From Schoenoplectus triqueter (taxonomy: Eukaryota; Streptophyta; Magnoliopsida; Poales; Cyperaceae), in contig CAXKVV010000963.1 of assembly GCA_964058805.1 (NCBI GenBank), positions 1 to 36,180 on the forward strand: DNA of 36,180 nucleotides, read 5' to 3'. Both the position numbers and the translations under genes were made by a program. Positions within the stretch are counted from its first letter, which is position 1. Each line of letters opens with the position of its first letter. This document shows, piece by piece, positions 29,831 to 36,180 of this stretch. The notes below the pieces were generated by a model, which was not told the origin of the DNA, did not search any database, and saw only the letters and a program-made list of their open reading frames with translations.

Positions 29831-30837
29831 ATAATGGGTAACAGGTGTCCAACGTTTGTACACGGAAGACATATAAAACTTAGCTAAAACCGGGGCCTGA
29901 CCGTACAATTATAGCAACTGGTGAATTTTCGATTGGAACCATTGGATACTTGGGTTGATGTTCTAATTTTTAAAGCAATACTTTGGTTGAGAACCAGGTG
30001 TAGGGAGATTATTAGTGCGGTGGTAGCGGTGGTAGCGGTGGGCAGGAGCTTACGTGTTAAATCGAGGAGATATATCTTGAGGCTTGATCTATACAACGAG
30101 AGAACCTACGACTACAAGCACGAGCCATTCGTTGTTTCTTTCGTTTAAACTCCTATTTTTCTGGCAATTGGAAGTTTTAGAAGTGATGATCTAAAAAAGC
30201 GTGTTTTCCTATTTTCATTATTTTAATTTTATTGAATAACCTGTTAAACCCAACAATTGCTAATTCAATTTCTAATCGTCACCCCATCATTTAGCAATTT
30301 TAATATATATTGATTTCAATGTCTCCAAACCTCAATAGTGTAATTACTAATTCGATTTCTCGACGTAAACGGATCAGCTATCATAATTCAAAGTATGATA
30401 ATAATAATATCATTTTTCATTGATGGTGGGACTCATCCAATAATAAATCCTTGTTTGATCCACCCTTAACTCTCTTTCGCTCAAGCAGACTCTTTGTTCT
30501 CTTTTCACTTCCCTGAATCTAATTTAAATCGTTTAAATCAATCTGACGATCGTAATACTGTTTCATACTTTCTCTGGATGAAAAGTATGGCAGTGAATTT
30601 GAGTCCTCTCATTGACATATGACACTTTTTAATTGGTGAAGAAAGAATCTAACCCATTTGCAGGGATAGAGATACTTAAAATGAATTGTAATTGATTGAT
30701 ATTACATTTTAGAAAGATGTTTTTTTAATTTAACAACTTTCATTCATACTTGTTAAATTAGAAAATCTCCTTTAATATTTTTTTGAAATAGAAATCGACG
30801 TGTAGGAATAAAAAATTAATAGTCCTTTGTTGTTTGT
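29831..30837. other. Upstream region of the ATI3-like gene
   Basis: Presumed promoter. CATATAAAAC at 29870-29879 is a possible TATA-like element. A short GGTGGTAGC repeat lies at 30020-30040. No other gene was found. Confidence 0.4.
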
Positions 30838-31009
30838 CAGGGCAGATTCAAGAGAAGGCAAAAGGAGCAACTGTCCCTTTGGAATTTTTTTTACAAACAT
30901 TTTTATAATTATATTTATTTTAAAATAATTAAAAATATATATTTATATTGAATAAAAAAATTATCCTAATTTTTTTTTGCTCCTGAACCAAAGTTTAAAT
31001 CTGTCTCTG
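30838..31009. mobile_element. 172-bp hAT-like MITE
   Basis: The left end CAGGGCAGATTCAAGA and the right end, read inwards, CAGAGACAGATTTAAA form terminal inverted repeats. The symmetry continues to GGAGCAA about 25-35 bp in on both sides. The centre is AT-rich and non-coding. No exact target duplication was seen, so the copy is old or the ends are off by a few bases. Confidence 0.65.
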
Positions 31010-32862
31010 ACTTTTTGTGCTTTTTATAGGGATTGGGAGTGTGAGTTCTTTGTTCGGAGAACTAAAAAAGAAATACCATAATCTTTTATTACAGCTTGAA
31101 GTTTGAGCGGAAAACGAGTTTATTCTAAATTTAATAATAATTATTATTATTATTTATATTATTAGATCCTAGATGCTACTCAATTACCAACTTGATCATT
31201 GAACTCATTTGGTTATCGTTTTGATTCTTAAAATTTCAAAAAATATCATTGGAATCTTCAAATTGATCCCACCATAGAAGTTTAAAGAGGGCTAAGACCC
31301 ATTTACTTCAAAAAATGATCCGTGCATGCAAGTACTTCCTTTCTCTCCAAACATGGTTAACTTCAGAAGAGACGCAATAATTCTGAGACGACCAAATATG
31401 GATATATAAAGTCCATGGCAGATGAGTTGTTAAATTATCAAACTGCTGCACCTTAAAGCCTAACATTTGGCGCCGCCATTTGTTGCTCAAATAAATGATA
31501 CACATAGTTAATTAATGACACCTTAAGTCCAAGTGCAGCAAAAAAAAAAAATTTAAAAAGAGTTAAGATGCTATATTAATAATTAAATTTGCTACGGACT
31601 AAAAAATATAGCTAAATCATATTCAAATCTTTATTTTAGGTCTCAATAAATTCTTTATATCAAAATATAATGGCATATAAAATCTTTCTATGTTTCGAAT
31701 TTTCTAAGTATTAGTTTTGAATTTTTCAATATGATCTAGAAAATATATATTATTTTATTATTATTGAGTCATTAAAAAAATACTTCAAAAATTTTCAAAC
31801 AAAATTTTTTTGTATCCTATAAGATTTTAATATAAAAAAATTATTGAGATCCACAAATTAAGATTTAGAGATGATTTAATTATATTTTTAGTTCATAATG
31901 AATTTGATCATTAATAACACTATAGCTAACACTTAAAAAATATACATATTAGTGCAATTAAAAGAAAAATATTACTCAATTGCCACATTCTGCAAATTAC
32001 ACTTGCTTCTTTACCAGTACAATAGAACAAGCGGAATCAAGATCAGTACTGTGTTTACAAGCATAGAAAAAGCAAAGAACCAAAATACCTCATTACATAC
32101 TCCAAAAATGAAAAGATGGGACCCACATCACTGACATTAATCAAATGAGCAAGAGTATGCATTAAAATATACACCGAGACAAATTTAGAGTCGCTTGGAA
32201 CAGGAACGCACACTTCTTTTCTACTTGAAAGAAAAGAATAGTGTTTTTTAGGTTTGGATGATGAAAGGAGTAATATAAGAATAGTGTTTTTTAGATTAGT
32301 GATTAAAAATAGTATGAAGATAGTGATTTCTCACAAAATGTAAGAATAGAGATTTTTTTTTTACTGTTCGGATTTGTTAAATGTTGTTTGAATGGTATAG
32401 TGATAAAAGGAATGAATAAAATAATGATTTTTTGTTCGATATTAATTATTATTATTATTGGTGTTTTTTATTATTAATTATTTTTATTTTTATTATTTAT
32501 TCAATATTATTGATTATTGCTTTATTTAATATTAAAAAATATTATTTCATATCATTATTTTGTTTCATAATAATGATTATTTTTTATTATTATTCATTAT
32601 TAATTTATTTGTTATTATTTTATTCAAATTTAACACTTATTTAAAACAAAGCTGAAAGCTCAGAAGTACATCACTACCGTAGAGTACAAATAAAAAAAAT
32701 AATATTAGGATTGTTTATTATCACTACTAACCTCATAAGTTCGCTGCTCTGCTAAATCTAGGGTTATCAAAGGGTCGGGTCGGATTCGGATCGGATCACA
32801 TTATTTTATTTTTTTTATCCGATTAAATCTGACCTGACTCATGTAAAATAATTAAATATTTT
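31010..32862. other. AT-rich intergenic DNA
   Basis: No gene recognised. It contains a repeated GAATAGTGTTTTTTAG (32239 and 32279), a TTA/ATT-rich low-complexity tract (32435-32640) and a GGGTCGGGTCGGATTCGGAT tract with a nearby ATCCGATT complement (32770-32825), probably a MITE remnant. Confidence 0.5.
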
Positions 32863-33227
32863 TGTTAGATCTTGAACGTCCCAGGTTGTTGGTATTGAAA
32901 GTTCAAGATAGTGCAATAATGTAAAGAACCCAAGGTAGAAATGTATAAACTAATTTGGGGCTTAATGTTCAAGTGTAATGGCAGCGAAATATAATTTAAA
33001 TCAATTCAATTTTCACAAGAATATAGCAATCAAAGAAATGTGAGAAAATAAAGTAAAGATAAAGTATGAACATAAGATGTAACGGAGTTCGGCTTTAACA
33101 ATGCCTACATCTCCGGGACCCTCAACCTCTAACAATTGAGGTTGAGCCGGTATATTTAAAAAGGATTTTTATACTTATAGAACTTGGTCCCTTACAAAAA
33201 TGGGTTGTCAAGTCTATCGGTAACAAA

Positions 33228-33320
33228 AGTGACAACACACTCAAAAGGTGAGTGACAACACACTCAAAAGGCGGGTGTCAACACACTCAAGAAAGGTGAG
33301 TGACAACACACTCAAAAGAA
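33228..33320. repeat. 23-25-bp tandem repeat inside the copia LTR
   Basis: Four units of GACAACACACTCAA (or GTCAACACACTCAA) start at 33231, 33254, 33277 and 33302, with AAAGGTGAGT-like spacers. Confidence 0.9.
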
Positions 33321-33591
33321 GGTGAGCACTACAGCTCAAGAGAATGTTTTCAAGAAGATCACGAAGGATCAAGTTGGGAGAATAGAGATAAGCAAGATTG
33401 AGCTTGAACAAGAATTTGGCTAATTGAGTGTTTCAATCTCTTGAATTATCTCTCTCACTTTGTATATGACTAGTAAGCTCTTTGGAGTAATGATTTCACT
33501 AGATAGATCAAATTCAAATACATTATAAGTGAGAGATGTGATCATTTTAAATAGATCTTCTGAAACAACTGAAGAAACTATTTTTCGGCCT

Positions 33592-33870
33592 TAACCGTTA
33601 TAGCGGTTTATGAATCGTTATAACGGTTTAGAAAGAATAGTCGTTGGATCAACTGAGCTGAAACGTTATAATGATTTATCAAGTTGTTATACGTTTCATG
33701 AATCGTTGTAACGATTACAGAATCGTTATACGTTTCACAAATCGTTGTAACGATTACTGAATCATTACATAACGATACACTCTGATTTCTTTTAGAATAT
33801 TTCTGCCTTAGAGTATTTTTTAGTATTGAGATGACCCGTTATAACGATTGCTGAATCGTTATAATGATTC
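33592..33870. repeat. Array of AATCGTTATAACGATT palindromes in the copia LTR
   Basis: About ten full or half palindromes related to AATCGTTATAACGATT (a perfect 16-bp palindrome), with variants AACCGTTATAGCGGTT, GTTATACGTTTC and AATCGTTGTAACGATT. They recur at 36032-36090 in the LTR fragment, where one extra ~20-bp unit is present. Confidence 0.9.
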
Positions 33871-34117
33871 TCAGGGCAGAAGCATTTTTATTGTTGTTTA
33901 ATCTCAACTTATCTTGACCAATTCAACCTAGTTTGAGTCTAACTAAACCTAAGCCTAATGCAGTCTTGATTAAGCTCTTGTATCACATCATTAGTCTTGG
34001 TTCTTGTGCATTAATTCATTTGCATGTTAATCCCTGTACAAAACTCAAACAAGGCAAATTGTAAAATTCAAGATTATTTTGCAAATCAACAAATCAAAGA
34101 AGATGTTAAGTGTAACA

Positions 34118-34131
34118 ATCTCCCCTTTTGT
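34118..34131 (-). other. Polypurine tract of the copia element
   Basis: The minus strand reads ACAAAAGGGGAGAT immediately before the LTR start TGTTAC: the AAAAGGGGGAGA-type tract that primes plus-strand DNA synthesis in many plant copia elements. Extra GGGGGAG-like tracts lie near 34253-34280. Confidence 0.8.
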
Positions 34132-34430
34132 CGATTTACAAAACATGCATGGGTGCATAGATATAACATATGATGTGGATTTCACCCAAAAACTTCTCTC
34201 CCTTTTTGGAAATCGAGCAAAAGAGTGCGATTAAATAATTTATTTCAATTTAGCTCCCCCTAAATTGATTGCTCCCCCTTAATATATGCACTGTGTATAA
34301 GATAAAGAATTTAAAATATTTCCAAATTAAAAAAATATAATTCATTAGCTAACTTCCCCTAAATATGTTGCATATATGATTTGAAGGGACAATTAAGCAT
34401 GGTGGGTCTCTAATTTTTTAATTTTAGAAA
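34132..34430. other. Short junction between PPT and gag remnant, pol missing
   Basis: Only ~300 bp separate the polypurine tract from the gag 3' end. No protease, integrase, RT or RNase H remnant is seen. Two additional CTCCCCCT tracts occur here. Confidence 0.6.
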
Positions 34431-35900
34431 CTCAAATAACATTTGCGATGTTATTTTCTTTTTTATGTTTGCAATCAAGTGAAATATGACCAATATGACA
34501 ACAATAATTATAAAATACACATGTTTGAAACTTCTTACTACGTTTAACAAATGTATTTTGATAGCTTTCTTTTAGTTCTTGAGCTTGAGTCTTGAATTTT
34601 TCTTTAGAAATATTTTTATGTTTTTGAGAAATAATTTGTTTATGCTCATATCTTTGAGCTTTAGTTTTAGAATTATTTTAATTTTTAAACTCATAAAATC
34701 ATCCATCAGGTCCTTTAAAATACAATTTGTTTGACTAACTAGGATTGAAAAATATAGCATTGTTGCTTTAAAAATTTATTTTTTCCTTTGTTAATTTTTT
34801 TATCAAATTGCTTATAATGAAATGCATAATTGTGTTTCTTATAGAAAGATTTAGCCTTAGTAGATTTCACAATTTTGCATTTGACCCTTGATTTTGTTTC
34901 TCTTTGGATTTATGGCAATTTAAAGTCTTAGAAGATTTTTTATATCCAAGACCCGACTTGTTGTTAGGTCTTTGATCTATAACCTTATCTAAATCCATTG
35001 AAGTAAAGCTTATTGAAATATATGAGGATTTTAATACCCTATTTTCAGTTTTTTAAAGTTTGCACTTTCATTTTTAATGTTGCAACTTCACCTAAGTGCA
35101 TTTGACAATTCTTTTCTAAATTTTATAATTTAAACTCATAAGATTGAATCTTTAACTCAAATTCTGAAAAAAAAAATTTCAAGTATCTCAGTTATCTCTT
35201 TTTGAGAAGTTGAATCGTGAATAGGACTCTCTAAACTAGATACAAAATATTCAATTACATCCTCATCATCAAAATTATTTATATTTTCAACAAAAAAATC
35301 ATCATTCTCAACATAATCATCATCACTATCATCCCAAGTGGATGTAGTGCAAGGTACTATTTGATTGTGCAATTGAAATTCTTGAGAATTTGTACCTTAT
35401 GTGCAAATGAGTTCATCTTCATATTCTTAGATATGGCAATGTCGTGTAGGATCTCCAATGTGCACAAGTCGGTGATGTTGTTTCTTGATACAATATTATC
35501 AACATCCATCACGGATGAGCTCTCCTCCACTTACGCAATTAGGGGCAAGATTAAGTGAATTTCTTTCATCTTTTTTTTCTTAACGTGGTTGCTTGTAGTT
35601 AGCATAGCATCAATTCTCTCAAAGTTCTGCTTCTTCTTATTTGGAAAGACCAAGGAACAATCGTGTGTTGTGTGGCCTTCCTTATGACATGAAAAGCATA
35701 TACATGTCATTCATTTCTCATCCCGCTCCTCATTGTGCTCATTTAAAAGATTTAGTATTCTTTCAGACATCTTCATAATGACTTGATCATTCATATAAGA
35801 TGAGCTAGATGATGTCTTGCTCAAATAGTGGTGCGATGGAGATCTTTAAGCTTGAAGTGCGATTTCTTTGAGTTTTGGTGTGAGCTCTCCGTTTTGTCGT
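34431..35900 (-). pseudogene. Degenerate copia gag with two zinc knuckles
   Basis: Minus-strand fragments in the order found in plant copia Gag proteins: a CCHC knuckle C-x2-C-x4-H-x4-C (CFSCHKEGHTTHDC, 35698-35657); an acidic TWDDSDDD region (35372-35157); a region near 34960-35000 encoding NKSGLGYKKSS; and a second knuckle near 34465-34515 (CCHIGHISLDC) whose first Cys codon reads TAT (Tyr). Stops occur between the fragments, so it is not translatable. The N-terminal half of gag is not recognisable. Confidence 0.75.
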
Positions 35901-35948
35901 AGCTTCTCCTCAAAGCACAGAAGATGAGTAAATACTTCTTCATGTGTG

Positions 35949-36093
35949 ACGATTACTGAATCATTACATAACGATACACTCTGGTTTCTTTTAGAATATT
36001 TATGCCTTAGAGTATTTTTTAGTATTGAGATGAATCGTTATAACGATTGCTGAATCGTTATAACAATTGCTGAATCGTTATAACGATTCTCAG
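35949..36093 (-). repeat. Fragment of the same copia LTR
   Basis: Matches 33749-33873 at over 90% identity in the same orientation, starting ACGATTACTGAATCATTAC, plus one extra ~20-bp palindromic unit. It joins the gag remnant with no PBS, leader or LTR end, so it is not an intact 5' LTR. Confidence 0.85.
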
Positions 36094-36180
36094 TGTCAAA
36101 CCGTGAAATTTAAATAAGAAAAATAATAATTAAGATAATAATTTATAACGATTTATGTAAGCTAACATTTCCTTAAATTT

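Larger units (their letters stand above)
32863..34117 (-). repeat. Ty1/copia LTR, complete (3' LTR of a minus-strand element)
   Basis: Plus strand TGTTAG...GTAACA, 1255 bp, i.e. TGTTAC...CTAACA on the minus strand, with TGTTA/TAACA ends. On the minus strand a polypurine tract directly precedes it. Features inside are common to plant copia LTRs, including GTTCGGC...AATGCCTACATC near 33090-33115. It holds a 23-25-bp tandem repeat (33228-33320) and a palindrome array (33592-33870). The left flank reads ATTTT (32858-32862); its target-duplication partner is outside the window. Confidence 0.8.

Noticed and set aside
32432..32644. 70-codon ORF
   Set aside because: Product of TTA/ATT low-complexity sequence.
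34572..34760. 62-codon minus-strand ORF
   Set aside because: An off-frame fragment inside the degenerate copia gag; no independent support.

Overview
This window is nuclear DNA from a flowering plant, most likely a dicot. The evidence is a plant-type intron-containing gene resembling the ATG8-interacting ATI3 family (described as dicot-specific), a nuclear tRNA-Ser(AGA) gene with plant pol III signals, and a dense load of plant LTR retrotransposons and hAT-type DNA transposons. The species cannot be named from the sequence.

Positions 1 to about 14850 are one large Ty3/gypsy retrotransposon of the Tat lineage, lying on the minus strand. Read 5'->3' on that strand it has: the inner end of a long repeat-rich 5' LTR (starts at 13115, outer end not defined), a primer binding site (13091-13109), a small basic ORF1 (12973-12383), gag (12352-9674), a protease ORF with an unusual extra gag-like module (9670-7520), and an intact RT-RNase H-archaeal-type RNase H-integrase ORF (7625-3897). 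Downstream of pol, and in the opposite direction (plus strand), lies the 3' part of an additional antisense gene (1-2158) with short GT-AG introns. The 3' LTR lies off the left edge. The coding frames are broken at only three places, each at a module boundary: an in-frame TAA (ORF1/gag), an in-frame TAG (gag/protease) and a -1 frame overlap (protease/RT).

Positions 13115-20230 are non-coding and repeat-rich: 48-bp and 62-bp tandem repeats, a ~227-bp direct repeat, AT-rich DNA, a minus-strand TATA box, a short plus-strand ORF, an array of G-box-like palindromes spaced about 42.5 bp apart, recurrent GTGGGNCCCAC motifs and a 245-bp duplication that carries a TATA-like box. Part of this is retrotransposon LTR; how much cannot be settled without the other LTR.

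Positions 20660-21960 hold a decayed hAT transposase. After AT-rich intergenic DNA comes tRNA-Ser(AGA) (24976-25057, minus). The only convincing host protein gene is the two-exon minus-strand ATI3-like gene (29763-27033); its 2-kb intron contains a ~698-bp TIR element with a perfect 7-bp target duplication. A 172-bp hAT-like MITE lies at 30838-31009.

Positions 32863-36093 are a broken Ty1/copia element on the minus strand: a complete 1255-bp LTR, a polypurine tract, a degenerate gag with two zinc knuckles, no pol, and a ~145-bp fragment of the same LTR.
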